Shown here: positions 22,609 to 32,238 of the stretch, piece after piece
Layout of the letters: the number at the start of each line of letters is the position of its first letter
Position numbering within the stretch: position 1 is the first letter of the stretch
Origin: Lachnoclostridium sp. An138
GTDB lineage: Bacteria; Bacillota; Clostridia; Lachnospirales; Lachnospiraceae
Assembly: GCF_002160765.1 (NCBI RefSeq)
Contig: NZ_NFLF01000029.1
Span: forward strand, 1 to 35,649
Length of the DNA stretch: 35,649 nt
Direction of reading: 5' to 3'
Program-made: the position numbers and the translations under genes
Notes under the pieces: generated by a model
The model's input: only the letters and a program-made list of their open reading frames with translations
The model's database searches: none
Told to the model about the DNA's origin: nothing

Positions 22609-24261
22609 ATGAAAACAATAGATGTAGATATGCTGACAAAGATGTTCCTGGCCGGAGCCAAGAACCTGGAAGCAAAAAAGGAATGGATCAATGAACTGAA
22701 TGTATTCCCGGTGCCGGACGGTGATACGGGTACAAATATGACGCTCACGATCATGTCGGCAGCTTCTGAGGTGAACAATCTGTCCGAGCGTACCATGGAG
22801 ACAGTGGCGAAGGCGATTTCCTCCGGTTCCTTACGGGGAGCGCGGGGAAATTCCGGTGTTATTCTTTCCCAGCTTCTGCGTGGTTTTACAAAGGTGATCC
22901 GGGGATATGAGGTCCTGGACGCGCAGATTATTTCCAACGCATTCCAGAAAGCCGTAGAGACAGCCTATAAGGCGGTTATGAAGCCAAAGGAAGGAACCAT
23001 TCTGACTGTGGCGAGAGGGGCTGCCGAGAGAGCTGCCGAGCTTGCCGCAGAAGTAGACGACCTGGACGTGCTGTTTTCGGAAGTGATTTCCGAGGCGGAG
23101 CGCGTGCTTGCCACGACGCCGGATCTGCTTCCCGTACTGAAAGAAGCAGGTGTGGTGGATTCCGGCGGACAGGGACTCGTGGAAGTGCTGAAAGGCGCTT
23201 ACGACGCGTTCCTGGGCAAAGAGGTGGATTATACCTTTGAACAGCAGGGAAGCGCTCCTGTTAAGCCCAGTGCTCAGACAGAGGCGGAGATCAAGTTCGG
23301 TTACTGCACGGAATTTATCATTATGCTGAATCAGGAATTTGACGCGAAGACAGAGAGCGGGTTCAAGGCATTTCTGGAATCCATAGGTGATTCTATTGTG
23401 TGCGTGGCGGATGATGATATCGTAAAGATTCACGTACATACGAATCATCCGGGCCAGGCTATTGAGCGCGCTCTGGAGCTTGGTTCTCTGTCGCGCCTGA
23501 AGATTGACAATATGCGTGAGGAGCATGAGGAGAAACTGATCAAAGAGGCCTCCAAAATCGCGGCACAGCAGGCAGAGGCGGCGAAGAAGGAGGAGCCCCG
23601 CAAGGAGATGGGCTTTATTTCTGTGTCCATTGGCGAGGGAATCGGAGAGATCTTCCGGGGGCTTGGCGTAGATTATCTGATTGAGGGCGGCCAGACCATG
23701 AATCCCAGTACCGAGGACATGCTGAATGCCATTGACCGGGTGAACGCGGATCACATCTTCATTCTGCCGAACAATAAAAATATCATTCTGGCCGCGAACC
23801 AGGCAAAAGCCCTTTCCAAGGATAAGGATATCATTGTCATTCCTACGAAGACCGTTCCGCAGGGCATCACGGCCATGATCAACTATATGTCGGATTCTTC
23901 TGTGGAAGAGAACGAGGCCCGCATGACAGAGGAGATCGGAAATGTGAAGACCGGACAGGTGACTTACGCAGTGCGCGATACCCATATCGATGACAAGGAT
24001 ATCAAGGAAGGTGATATCATGGGTATTGGGGATCACGCGATTCTGTCGGTAGGAAAAGATGTGATGGAGACTACTCTTGCCATGTTCGATGAGCTGGTGG
24101 ATGAGGATTCCGAGCTGATCAGCATTTATTACGGCGCGGATGTGTCCAAGGAAGACGCTGCGAGTCTCGGAACCAGCCTGGGAGAAAAATATCCGGACTG
24201 CGACATCGAGGTGCATTTCGGCGGCCAGCCCATCTATTATTACGTGGCGTCTGTAGAGTAA
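22609..24261 (+). CDS. fakA: Fatty acid kinase subunit A (DAK2 domain, YloV)
   Basis: FakA is the ATP-binding subunit that phosphorylates fatty acids held by a FakB (DegV-type) partner, feeding exogenous fatty acids into phospholipid synthesis. The 550-residue protein has an N-terminal DAK2/DhaL domain (residues 1-200) with FPVPDGDTGTNMTLT, SLRGARGNSGVILSQ and VVDSGGQG. A middle domain (about 225-310) carries C233, H275 and H277 at the spacing of the metal site I recall from S. aureus FakA. The C-terminal domain (about 330-550) has GIGEIFRGLGVDYLIEGGQTMNPS. An in-frame TTG at 22600, five bases after AGGAGG, is an equally plausible start. No fakB lies in the window. Confidence 0.95.
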   Translation: MKTIDVDMLTKMFLAGAKNLEAKKEWINELNVFPVPDGDTGTNMTLTIMSAASEVNNLSERTMETVAKAISSGSLRGARGNSGVILSQLLRGFTKVIRGYEVLDAQIISNAFQKAVETAYKAVMKPKEGTILTVARGAAERAAELAAEVDDLDVLFSEVISEAERVLATTPDLLPVLKEAGVVDSGGQGLVEVLKGAYDAFLGKEVDYTFEQQGSAPVKPSAQTEAEIKFGYCTEFIIMLNQEFDAKTESGFKAFLESIGDSIVCVADDDIVKIHVHTNHPGQAIERALELGSLSRLKIDNMREEHEEKLIKEASKIAAQQAEAAKKEEPRKEMGFISVSIGEGIGEIFRGLGVDYLIEGGQTMNPSTEDMLNAIDRVNADHIFILPNNKNIILAANQAKALSKDKDIIVIPTKTVPQGITAMINYMSDSSVEENEARMTEEIGNVKTGQVTYAVRDTHIDDKDIKEGDIMGIGDHAILSVGKDVMETTLAMFDELVDEDSELISIYYGADVSKEDAASLGTSLGEKYPDCDIEVHFGGQPIYYYVASVE

Positions 24262-24303
24262 CTGGAGCAGCAATTCTGCAGAGTAATGATTATGCCGGGA
24301 GGC

Positions 24304-24345
24304 TCTCCGTCTCCGGCGCCAGTCTGGAAACGGAGAGCCTTCTGT
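24304..24345 (+). terminator. Hairpin between fakA and recG
   Basis: GGCTCTCCGT pairs with ACGGAGAGCC around an 18-20 base loop, followed by TTCTGTTCT. The T-run is broken, so it may only attenuate transcription into recG. Confidence 0.5.
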
Positions 24346-24360
24346 TCTCAGGAGTGTGAA

Positions 24361-26424
24361 ATGAATACAGCTTCCCCAATGACAGCCCTGAAGGGCATTG
24401 GAGAAAAGACAGCTGCGCTCTTTCACCGTGTCGGCGTAGACACGGTGGGAGAGCTCTTGTCATATTATCCAAGAACTTACGATATTTATGAAAAGCCGGT
24501 GACTTTTGCCAATCTGGAGATGGACCGGGTACAGGCAGTGGCGGGGTTTGTCCACAGGGCGCCGGATACCAAAAAGATGAACCGTCTGACGGTGACGACT
24601 CTGACACTGGAGGAGTTCGGCGCGTACCTGCACCTGAGCTGGTATAATATGCCTTTCCTGCGCGGCAGCCTCCTTCCGGGCGGTACTTATATATTCCGGG
24701 GCAGAGTGCAGAAGAAAAAAGGGCGCCTTGTGATGGAGCAGCCTGAGATCTACACGCCGGGAGATTACGAAAAAATACAGGGAACTATGCAGCCTGTCTA
24801 TGCTCTGACAGCCGGGCTTTCCAATAAAACAGTCACAAAGGCAGTTCATCAGGTCCTGGAAGAGCCCTCTCTGGCGCCGGAGTACCTGCCGGAGCATATC
24901 CGCGTGGAACAGGAGCTGGCAGAGTATAATTTTGCCATTCACTCCATTCATTTTCCCATTAGCCGTGATGCGCTCCTGCCGGCCAGAAAGCGTCTTGTTT
25001 TCGATGAATTTTTTCTCTTTATTCTGGCTCTGCGGCAGATGAAAGAGCAGACGGAAGGAGAAAAGAATGAATGTCCGATTCGGGCAGGAGAATGGACGGA
25101 GCATCTGCTTCAATCCCTGCCCTATGCGCTGACAGGGGCCCAGCAGCGCGTCTGGCAGGAGATTCAGTCGGATCTGTCCGGCGAGACGGTCATGAACCGG
25201 CTGGTCCAGGGAGACGTGGGCTCCGGGAAGACCGTGGTAGCAGTGCTGGCCCTGCTTGCGGCGGCGGAAAACGGATACCAGGGAGCGCTGATGGCTCCTA
25301 CGGAAGTGCTTGCCAGACAGCATGCTCAGTCTGTGGCGCAGCTGCTGGAGAACTGCGGGCTGGAGGAAAAAGTGGAAACGGTTCTCCTTACAGGTTCCAT
25401 GACAGCGAAAGAGAAGAGGGAGGCCTATGCCAGAATCGAGAGCGGGGAGGCAAAGCTTGTCATCGGCACTCACGCGCTGATTCAGGAAAAGGTTCAGTTT
25501 CACCGGCTGGGCCTTGTAGTGACAGACGAACAGCACCGTTTCGGTGTCCGCCAGAGAGAGACGCTTGCAGACAAAGGGCAGCATCCCCATGTGCTGGTGA
25601 TGAGTGCCACGCCGATTCCGCGGACGCTGGCGATCATTGTCTATGGAGATTTGGATGTGTCTGTGATCGATGAGATGCCGGTGGGCCGCCTTCCCATCAA
25701 AAACTGTGTGGTGGATGAATCCTGGCGGCCAAACGCTTACCGGTTCCTGGAAAAGGAGGCGGCTGCCGGCAGACAGGCCTATGTGATTTGTCCGATGGTA
25801 GAGGAAAATCCGGAGCTTGAGATAGAGAATGTGGTGGATTACACAAAGAAACTGCAAGAGAATCTGAATCCGTCTATCACCATCGAATATCTTCATGGGA
25901 AAATGAAACCTGCCCAGAAAAATGAGATCATGGAACGGTTTGCTGCCGGGGAAATTCAGATTCTGGTCTCTACTACGGTGATAGAGGTGGGCGTCAACGT
26001 GCCGAACGCCACAGTGATGATGGTGGAAAACGCGGAGCGCTTCGGCCTTGCCCAGCTGCATCAGCTCCGCGGGCGGGTAGGCCGCGGAAAATATCAGTCC
26101 TACTGTATTTTTATCAGCGGCACGGATAACAAGGATACCAGAAAGCGGCTGGAAATCCTGAACAAATCCAATGACGGCTTTTATATCGCGTCCGAGGATT
26201 TGAAGCTCCGGGGGCCCGGCGATCTGTTTGGAGTCCGGCAGAGCGGCCTTTTGGAGTTTAAGATCGGAGACATTTTTACAGACGCGAGGATTCTGCAGGA
26301 AGCCAGCGAAGAGGCGGCAAAACTGAAGCGGCAGGACCCGGATCTGGAGCTTCCGGAACACCAGGCTTTAAAGAAGAGGCTTCTTAAGTACCGGGATGAA
26401 GGGCTGCGGCGGATGAGCCTGTAA
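24361..26424 (+). CDS. recG: ATP-dependent DNA helicase RecG
   Basis: Superfamily 2 helicase that remodels stalled forks and branched DNA. The 687-residue protein has the wedge/OB domain (about 1-220: LKGIGEKTAALFHRVGV, YYPRTYD) then two RecA-like lobes. Motif I is GDVGSGKTVVA, motif II is the RecG-type DEQH in VVTDEQHRFGVRQR, motif III is SATPIPRT, and motif VI is QLRGRVGRG. The start ATG 24361 has AGGAG six bases upstream; an in-frame ATG at 24286 would add residues covering the hairpin between the genes. The gene follows fakA as in many Firmicutes. Confidence 0.97.
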   Translation: MNTASPMTALKGIGEKTAALFHRVGVDTVGELLSYYPRTYDIYEKPVTFANLEMDRVQAVAGFVHRAPDTKKMNRLTVTTLTLEEFGAYLHLSWYNMPFLRGSLLPGGTYIFRGRVQKKKGRLVMEQPEIYTPGDYEKIQGTMQPVYALTAGLSNKTVTKAVHQVLEEPSLAPEYLPEHIRVEQELAEYNFAIHSIHFPISRDALLPARKRLVFDEFFLFILALRQMKEQTEGEKNECPIRAGEWTEHLLQSLPYALTGAQQRVWQEIQSDLSGETVMNRLVQGDVGSGKTVVAVLALLAAAENGYQGALMAPTEVLARQHAQSVAQLLENCGLEEKVETVLLTGSMTAKEKREAYARIESGEAKLVIGTHALIQEKVQFHRLGLVVTDEQHRFGVRQRETLADKGQHPHVLVMSATPIPRTLAIIVYGDLDVSVIDEMPVGRLPIKNCVVDESWRPNAYRFLEKEAAAGRQAYVICPMVEENPELEIENVVDYTKKLQENLNPSITIEYLHGKMKPAQKNEIMERFAAGEIQILVSTTVIEVGVNVPNATVMMVENAERFGLAQLHQLRGRVGRGKYQSYCIFISGTDNKDTRKRLEILNKSNDGFYIASEDLKLRGPGDLFGVRQSGLLEFKIGDIFTDARILQEASEEAAKLKRQDPDLELPEHQALKKRLLKYRDEGLRRMSL

Positions 26425-26525
26425 AGGCGCGGCTGCCGGGCGGCGAAAGAATCCTGCCGCAAAGCGAAAGAATCTGCAGTCAGGCAGCGCGGTCTGCGTC
26501 AGACAGAAGAGGAGTTTTTAGACAT

Positions 26526-27905
26526 ATGAATATTTTAAATATAGAGCACGTAAGTAAGCTGTACGGGGATAAATGGATCTTTGATGATATCTCCTGCGGC
26601 ATTCAGGAAGGCGAAAAGGTGGGAATCATCGGGATTAACGGTACGGGTAAGACCACGCTTCTTCAGATTATCTCCGGGGAGGAGGAGCCGGACAGGGGGC
26701 AGGTCATCCGGCAGAATGGGCTGAAACTGGCGGTTCTGTCCCAGAACAGCGATTTCCCGGCAGAGGAGACTGTGCTTTCCTATGCAGCCTCGGCGATTCG
26801 CCAGGAGGAATGGGATGCGGATAATGAGGCAAAAAGCATGCTGAATACTCTGGGCATCACAGAGCATGGGGCGAAGCTTGGCAGCCTGTCCGGGGGACAG
26901 AAGAAGCGGGCCGCGCTGGCGCGGACCCTGCTGGTTCCCTCAGACGTACTGATTCTGGATGAGCCCACCAACCATCTGGACGAGGATATGATTAGATGGC
27001 TGGAACAGTATCTGCGCCGGTACCGGGGAACGGTGATCCTCGTGACTCATGATCGGTATTTTCTCGATCAGGTGACAAACCGGATACTGGAGATCAGCAG
27101 AGGAAAGCTGTATAGCTATGAAGCCAATTATTCCCGTTTTCTGGAGCTGAAAAGCCAGAGGGAGGAGATGGAGCTGGCCGCGGAGCGGAAGCGCCAGAGC
27201 ATCCTGCGCATCGAGCTCTCCTGGGCGGCCCGGGGCTGCCGGGCCAGAAGCACCAAGCAGAGGGCAAGGCTCGAGCGTCTGGAGGCTCTAAAGGAGGGAC
27301 GGGCGCCGGAATTTGACAAGTCTGTGGAACTGGATTCTGTGGAGACCCGCATGGGGAAGAAAACCGTAGAGCTTCACGGGATATCCAAGAGCTATGGAGA
27401 CCGGAAGATTGTGGAGGATTTCTCCTATATCTTTCTGAAGAACCAGACCGTGGCCTTCGTGGGTCCCAACGGCTGCGGGAAATCCACGCTGCTTAAAATG
27501 ATTGCGGGACAGATTGAGCCTGACAGCGGAACCGTAGAGCTGGGAGAGACTATCCGTCTGGGATATTTCGCTCAGGAAATCCCGGAGATGGACGAGGATC
27601 AGAGAGTCATCGATTATGTGAAGGATATCGCTGAGTACATTCCCACCCGGGACGGCCGGATTTCGGCATCCCAGATGCTGGAGCGGTTCCTTTTCACGCC
27701 GGACATGCAGTACAATCCCATCGGAAAGCTCTCCGGCGGCGAGAAGCGCCGCCTGTATCTTTTGAGTGTTCTGCAGACGGGCCCCAATGTGCTTGTGATG
27801 GACGTAATATTCAGCCGGATATTTAGTGGTATATTGTGTGTATCTAGTAGAGAGAATGGAAGAAAAGTAACAGGATACACAGTAGATTGTGTTTTATGTG
27901 TATAG
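26526..27905 (+). CDS. ABC-F family ATPase, 3' truncated
   Basis: Soluble tandem-ATPase protein of the ABC-F group, which acts on ribosomes. Domain 1 is complete: Walker A at residues 36-43 (GINGTGKT), signature LSGGQKKRAAL, Walker B LILDEPTNHLD. The linker is charged and helical. Domain 2 has Walker A GPNGCGKS and signature LSGGEKRRLYL, but the reading stops making sense at NVLVMD, exactly where EPTNDLD should follow (codon 27801-27803). The last 34 residues are encoded by unrelated AT-rich DNA. So about 426 native residues remain and the second ATP site lacks its catalytic Glu and His switch. The protein is very likely inactive. GAGGAG lies 11 bases upstream of the ATG. Confidence 0.88.
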   Translation: MNILNIEHVSKLYGDKWIFDDISCGIQEGEKVGIIGINGTGKTTLLQIISGEEEPDRGQVIRQNGLKLAVLSQNSDFPAEETVLSYAASAIRQEEWDADNEAKSMLNTLGITEHGAKLGSLSGGQKKRAALARTLLVPSDVLILDEPTNHLDEDMIRWLEQYLRRYRGTVILVTHDRYFLDQVTNRILEISRGKLYSYEANYSRFLELKSQREEMELAAERKRQSILRIELSWAARGCRARSTKQRARLERLEALKEGRAPEFDKSVELDSVETRMGKKTVELHGISKSYGDRKIVEDFSYIFLKNQTVAFVGPNGCGKSTLLKMIAGQIEPDSGTVELGETIRLGYFAQEIPEMDEDQRVIDYVKDIAEYIPTRDGRISASQMLERFLFTPDMQYNPIGKLSGGEKRRLYLLSVLQTGPNVLVMDVIFSRIFSGILCVSSRENGRKVTGYTVDCVLCV

Positions 27906-27926
27906 AGAGTGAGAATTAAGATGTGG

Positions 27927-27946
27927 GTTGCCAGAAGGCAACTTTT
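27927..27946 (+). terminator. Short intrinsic terminator
   Basis: GTTGCC, loop AGAA, GGCAAC, then TTTT. It lies about 20 bases after the stop that closes the truncated ABC-F frame. Confidence 0.6.
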
Positions 27947-28105
27947 ATTATTTGGAAAGATAGATGAGATATCATGATATTCTTTTGTATGAAGTAATCA
28001 AAATTATGGAATAGAAATAGTTCACTAAAAAGAGTGATTTAGCGCATCTATTTACATGAGTGTAACTAAATTGGAGTATTAGAATATCATGGTAATTTTG
28101 GCTCT

Positions 28106-28178
28106 CTATATGGATGTGTATTGAATGTATATAGTTGTAAAGAAGGGAAATATTTGATTGTGTGTATAATTTATGTAT
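28106..28178 (+). repeat. Direct repeat copy A
   Basis: The first 21 bases are identical to 29498-29518 and similarity of roughly 80% continues over about 73 bases. The two copies bracket the NPCBM gene with its promoter. Upstream of each copy a short TAATT...GGC match extends the similarity. Confidence 0.75.
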
Positions 28179-28324
28179 GAAATTCAATATATTAGTTCTT
28201 ATACACTTTTGTATAGGTGTTTTCTGCACAAGAAAGCAGAGAGGTTTTCTCATAAAAGTTAGACAGGAATCAAAAAATTCGCTCTATAAAGTAAGATTAT
28301 AAATTTTCAAATACTATATGCGGC

Positions 28325-28354
28325 TTGTACTGAAGTGGATATATATGGTATAAT
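28325..28354 (+). promoter_or_regulatory. Promoter of the NPCBM-domain gene
   Basis: TTGTAC (28325-28330) and TATAAT (28349-28354) are 18 bases apart; the gene starts 74 bases downstream with AGGGGAGG as ribosome site. Confidence 0.65.
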
Positions 28355-28427
28355 TTGTTAAAATAATAAAATATTTTTATGAGTTTAGCAATGTTCGACC
28401 GCATTTTACAAAGGGGAGGTAGTAGAT

Positions 28428-29417
28428 ATGGAAAAAAAGAAGGATTTGACAATACATGTTGGATATCCACTTCTAGTAAAATTAATATGGAGTGCTGGAG
28501 TAGCTATTGTAACGCTTATACTTGTTATCATAGGTATTAAGAAGGTTGATCCTTCTTATGTTTATCATGATGTCATGACCTATGATAACATTTCTAGTAT
28601 GATTGAAACCTATTTTGTAGATACAGGTTTGATGGATTCTTCTATACTAGAGCTGAAATCGCCGCTGGAACAGATGGAAATGCTCCATGATCAATTACAA
28701 AATGAACAGGCAGCACAATCTGAATTTGATGTTCAACTAAAAAGAATTCTTATTTCAGCCGGTTGTGACTCAAGTACTATAAATGAACTTGAGGGTGAAG
28801 AGGTGACAAATTATCTTTCCACATATTTAACAGATATAACCGAGGAAAATGTTAATTTAGTATCTCAATATGAAGAATTGAATCAAAAATACATAAAATT
28901 ATCTACGGAAGAAGAACAAAGTGACGTTCCAAACATAACAGATGTTGATCCTGTGTCAACTCCTGTACAGGAAGTGGCAAGTGTCTTTGATATGACACCT
29001 GTTAAGGGACGTGCATTTTGGTTTGATCGTTCTTCTGCATCTATAAATGAAGAAGATTTAACAGATTCTTATGGAAATGAATATTTATCAGCACATATAG
29101 CGTATCATGGAAGTGGAACGACCAAAGATAGTGCTTCTACTCCTGAATATGTGCTTGATGGAAAATATGAGAAATGCGTAGGACAGATTGTATTATCTAG
29201 GTCAAATATCGAAATGGAAGGAAAGATTTGGATAGAATTTTATTCTGGAGAGCAGCTAATTTATAAAACGGATGAAATATCAATGACGGATAAAGTGCTT
29301 GATTTTAGTTTTTCTATAGAAGGGATAAATGAATTTTCAATTGTTACAGCAGGAACAAATAGTAGGTCAGCAAAAGTTATTTATCCTTATTTAAATCTTA
29401 TGACAATAGTAAAATAA
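28428..29417 (+). CDS. Membrane-anchored protein with NPCBM-like domain
   Basis: A 329-residue protein with a short basic start, one membrane helix (about residues 15-42), a helical acidic region (about 60-165) and a C-terminal beta domain (about 195-329). The beta domain contains AYHGSGTTKDSAS, YVLDGKYEKCVGQIVLS and IWIEFYSGEQLIYKTDEI, the pattern of the NPCBM/NEW2 carbohydrate-binding module family. With the helix near the N-terminus it would be displayed outside the cell. No enzyme domain is attached. The gene is AT-rich, unlike the backbone, and lies between two direct repeats with its own promoter and ribosome site, so it looks like an acquired cassette. Ligand unknown. Confidence 0.8.
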   Translation: MEKKKDLTIHVGYPLLVKLIWSAGVAIVTLILVIIGIKKVDPSYVYHDVMTYDNISSMIETYFVDTGLMDSSILELKSPLEQMEMLHDQLQNEQAAQSEFDVQLKRILISAGCDSSTINELEGEEVTNYLSTYLTDITEENVNLVSQYEELNQKYIKLSTEEEQSDVPNITDVDPVSTPVQEVASVFDMTPVKGRAFWFDRSSASINEEDLTDSYGNEYLSAHIAYHGSGTTKDSASTPEYVLDGKYEKCVGQIVLSRSNIEMEGKIWIEFYSGEQLIYKTDEISMTDKVLDFSFSIEGINEFSIVTAGTNSRSAKVIYPYLNLMTIVK

Positions 29418-29497
29418 GCCTGTTTATTTATAGAAAATATATTGTGATTACGTTGTTCTATGGTCGTTGGCGATAGAGTTATTAGTAATTCCGGCCC

Positions 29498-29571
29498 CTA
29501 TATGGATGTGTATTGAATATAGATAGTCGTAAATGAAGAAAATATATGGGCTGTGTGTACAATCTGTGTAT
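29498..29571 (+). repeat. Direct repeat copy B
   Basis: Second copy of the repeat starting CTATATGGATGTGTATTGAAT; see copy A at 28106. It begins about 80 bases after the NPCBM stop codon. Confidence 0.75.
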
Positions 29572-30023
29572 AGCGTGGTGTTATTAAAATTACATCTTTT
29601 TCCGGGAAATAGTGATTACGTATTGTGCGGTGCATATTTACATTTATAACGAAAATTTATGGATAAAATATGACGATATAAACAAAGATGTATGAAGTAC
29701 AAGAATCCTTGTAGAGTATATAGAATTAAATATTTTAATGAGATTTTCTATTTGTTGGCTAAAACAGAAATGGAAATTATAAGATGAATCTGTTAGGTGA
29801 GCAAATTGGGCATGGATTTCTGTAAAGATGAGAAATATCCATATGTGATGCTTAAGACAAAATATATGTTATAGCACAAGATTTAAGTATCGTGAGGATT
29901 ATCCAATGCAAGCAAGTATATATAGAATGAATATTCTTATTGTAGATTTATACATAGAAAAAACGGATTACGATAGAATTAAGAAAATCACGCTTTCATG
30001 TGGATGTTCGCGATTAAACTTCT

Positions 30024-30145
30024 GTAGATCAAGAGTTAGTTGTGCATGAAATTAAGAGACAGGAAATAGAATTCATACCAGTTGAGCCGAGAAAATTGCA
30101 GGTTTCATGTGCGATTGGAATAAAACAGATATTCGTATAATAGCT
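30024..30145 (+). pseudogene. Possible IS66-type transposase remnant
   Basis: One frame reads DQELVVHEIKRQEIEFIPVE and continues about 17 residues before stop codons, similar to the 'R-x-E-I-x-F-I-P-A' segment of IS66 TnpC. No neighbouring frame continues the match, so this is a short relic at best. Confidence 0.25.
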
Positions 30146-30744
30146 ACTAACAAAGAGAGAAGGGGCGTTTGTAAGTAATAGGTATCACTAAATTCATGAG
30201 GGAGTGAGGTTTACGTAGATTTTGAGATTGAGGAGCAGAAAGTTTCTGGCTTTCATTCTCGTAAGAACAGGATAAGAATCAGCAAAGGGAAAAGTGGCAT
30301 TTAAATGTCATGACTACGGCCTACATGTTTACAAAGGCAGAAAAGCACTTACAGTCATCTGGAGAGAATTGATTGTATTCTTGAATGATTTGTGATCTAT
30401 CGTGAACCTTTTTCTGAGTTGAACGTACTTTCTTATTGCAGACTTAGAAGAAAAAGAGTAACGAAGGTAGGCAAGCCAAGTGTTCAGTAATACGATGATG
30501 GATAACATTGTTGGAAAATCTAAGTGATAAAAATAAATTGTCTATTTTCCATATATAGGTATATAATTGTTAAAAATGTTAGGTAATTGTTAAATGATTT
30601 TCTCCTTGGCTGTGGATAATTTTCTGCTATATAAGGAGAAAAAACAGGTCATTATTCAGAATTGCTTCCGAACTGACATAGATCATCAGATTTTGGGCAC
30701 ACTTTTATAAGCCTGCAAAAGAGCTTTGACAATTAAATACTTTT

Positions 30745-32172
30745 TCAGGCAATTAAAGGTTTGAGACTCCGAATATACTGCGGACAATTCATGTTGTGAG
30801 CAACAATGGCTGTAAGCTGGCTGGCAATACCGGCAAGGAATACATCCGCTTTCATGATGGTGTGTTTCCGGGATTTTCTTCCGGCAACACACATGTTGAT
30901 TTTCAGGTGATTGATGGTACGTTCCACAATAGTTCTGATTTTGTAAAGGGAATTCTATTCATCGGAATCCCGTTGAACGCCAGGAAACATGCGGAAATCC
31001 AGATTTTCATACGTATAGGTGGTGCGTCCCTTTTTGGCTGTACTGCAGGGATTATCGCATTTGCAAGTCCACTGTCCTTTTTATACTGCATCCTGGGCAT
31101 TCCCATTTAATACGATCCGACCGCCCTTTTTCCTTTGTGATTCCAAGATGTTTCATTGCGAGAGAGCTGTTATTGGGGCAGGCATGATAGCCGTATTCGT
31201 TGTAACCAACTTTTTTCAGGGGGCTTTCATTTCTTGGGTTATAAGGAATAAGAACCTGTGAGAAATGGAAGTGGTTATGCAGCAAGCCATATGTTTCGAT
31301 GGAATTGAAAGCGGAGCCACCGAGGAATGTATCCGGGTGAAAATCCGGATGCAGGGGAAAAGAAATCGGAAAGCACAGGTTTTAAGGAAGAAGCATCGCC
31401 GATGGATTTATCTTCGTCCGGGGAGTGGGATTTCTTTGCCACGGACATATTAGGATGAGCGGCCTTGAAGTCATCATCGAGGAAAGAGATGTGGCGGATA
31501 ATGCTTAAGCCGTTGGTGAGGATGGCGAATTTATCCGCATAGCAGAAATGCCCGTTGATGTACTGCTGTTTAGCGTCAGGGCAGGAAGCTACCTGGGATG
31601 GCATAAGCCCGTAAGCCATCTTATAGGGGGTGACGTCGGGATTATCCTTGCAATAAGCCTTGAGCTTACGGATAAGGGCGTTAAGAGTTTTCGGGGTGTT
31701 TTCGGTGACATAAAGTTCGATAGCGGAAGTGTCAACGGTAAGGACTGTGCCAGAGAAGAATCAATGTGCTGGCAGATAGGTTCCGTATAGTCAACCATCT
31801 GTTGAAGCATGAGTTCAATGCAGCTGGCAAGACCCGGTTTGAAGCGGGAAAAGAAAGGGGCGTCGGGGACCTTGGAAAAGCTGCAGAAATCCCTGAGTTT
31901 TTTACAGAGCTTCAAGAGGAGAATGAGCAGGGAATCCGTAGGGATAAAGAAGAGCTTTTGCAGAATGATAGTAGAAAGGAAGCCAGTAAGAGGATAATCC
32001 CTTTTTTGTCCAAGGTGGTGATAAAAGGCATTGAAAAAGTTTGTGGAATGAAGAGAGAAATATCAAAATGCTGTTTGAGAAGCTGAAAAAAGGAAGGGAC
32101 ATCATCCATGAACATATCGCTTTAGTCTGAGAAAGTATCTTTTAAAGTAATCTGATGATATTTAATAGTCAT
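30745..32172 (-). pseudogene. IS1182-like transposase, multiply disrupted
   Basis: Read on the minus strand, pieces in different frames line up in order as one DDE transposase of about 475 residues. They are MTIKYHQITLKDTFSD then a stop; MFMDDVPSFFQLLKQHFDIS; KLCKKLRDFCSFSKVPDAPF; MAYGLMPSQVASCPDAKQQY with NGHFCYADKFAILTNGLSIIRH; LIPYNPRNESPLKKVGYNEY; and finally RTINHLKINMCVAGRKSRKH to PQYIRSLKPLIA. At least one premature stop (about codon 17) and several frameshifts make it non-functional. The plus-strand frames in this interval are shadows of it. Family assignment rests on remembered Lachnospiraceae IS1182-type transposases. Confidence 0.85.
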
Positions 32173-32181
32173 AAATTTTCT

Positions 32182-32238
32182 TCTCCGCAGGCTGTGACTT
32201 TGTTTGTGTGGTTACTTCAATTTTACCATCTGCGGAGA
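32182..32238. repeat. 9-bp inverted repeat upstream of the STAND gene
   Basis: TCTCCGCAG (32182-32190) and CTGCGGAGA (32230-32238) are perfect inverted repeats 39 bases apart, just outside the start of the dead transposase. They may be the upstream end of that IS. A weak promoter-like pair (TTTACC 32222-32227, TTATAT 32245-32250, 17-base spacer) overlaps the right arm and points at the downstream gene. Confidence 0.55.

Larger units (their letters stand above)
27804..28427. other. Junction and AT-rich non-coding stretch after the ABC-F break
   Basis: From 27804 the base composition turns sharply AT-rich and no homology to the ABC-F gene continues. Apart from the 34 codons read into it, no gene is recognised. 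The stretch contains a terminator-like hairpin (27927-27946), the first copy of a 73-bp direct repeat (28106-28178) and the promoter of the next gene. A 93-codon minus-strand frame at 27972-28253 looks like chance AT-rich sequence. Confidence 0.7.
29418..30744. other. 1.3 kb of decayed, non-coding AT-rich DNA
   Basis: No intact gene. It contains the second 74-bp direct repeat (29498-29571), a stretch near 30030-30110 that translates weakly like an IS66-type transposase fragment, and a TTTTCTCCTT/AAGGAGAAAA inverted repeat (about 30600-30642) that may mark the downstream end of the IS1182-like element that follows. Confidence 0.6.

Noticed and set aside
22831-26361. Long minus-strand frames opposite fakA and recG
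   Set aside because: They are complements of strongly conserved genes, with histidine/arginine-rich compositions typical of antisense readings.
27972-28253. Minus-strand frame of 93 codons in the island
   Set aside because: It is AT-rich, Ile/Ser/Tyr-rich, has no clear ribosome site or family, and overlaps the direct repeat.
30796-32086. Several plus-strand frames of 60-106 codons
   Set aside because: They are antisense to the disrupted transposase; the ordered minus-strand fragments explain the region better.
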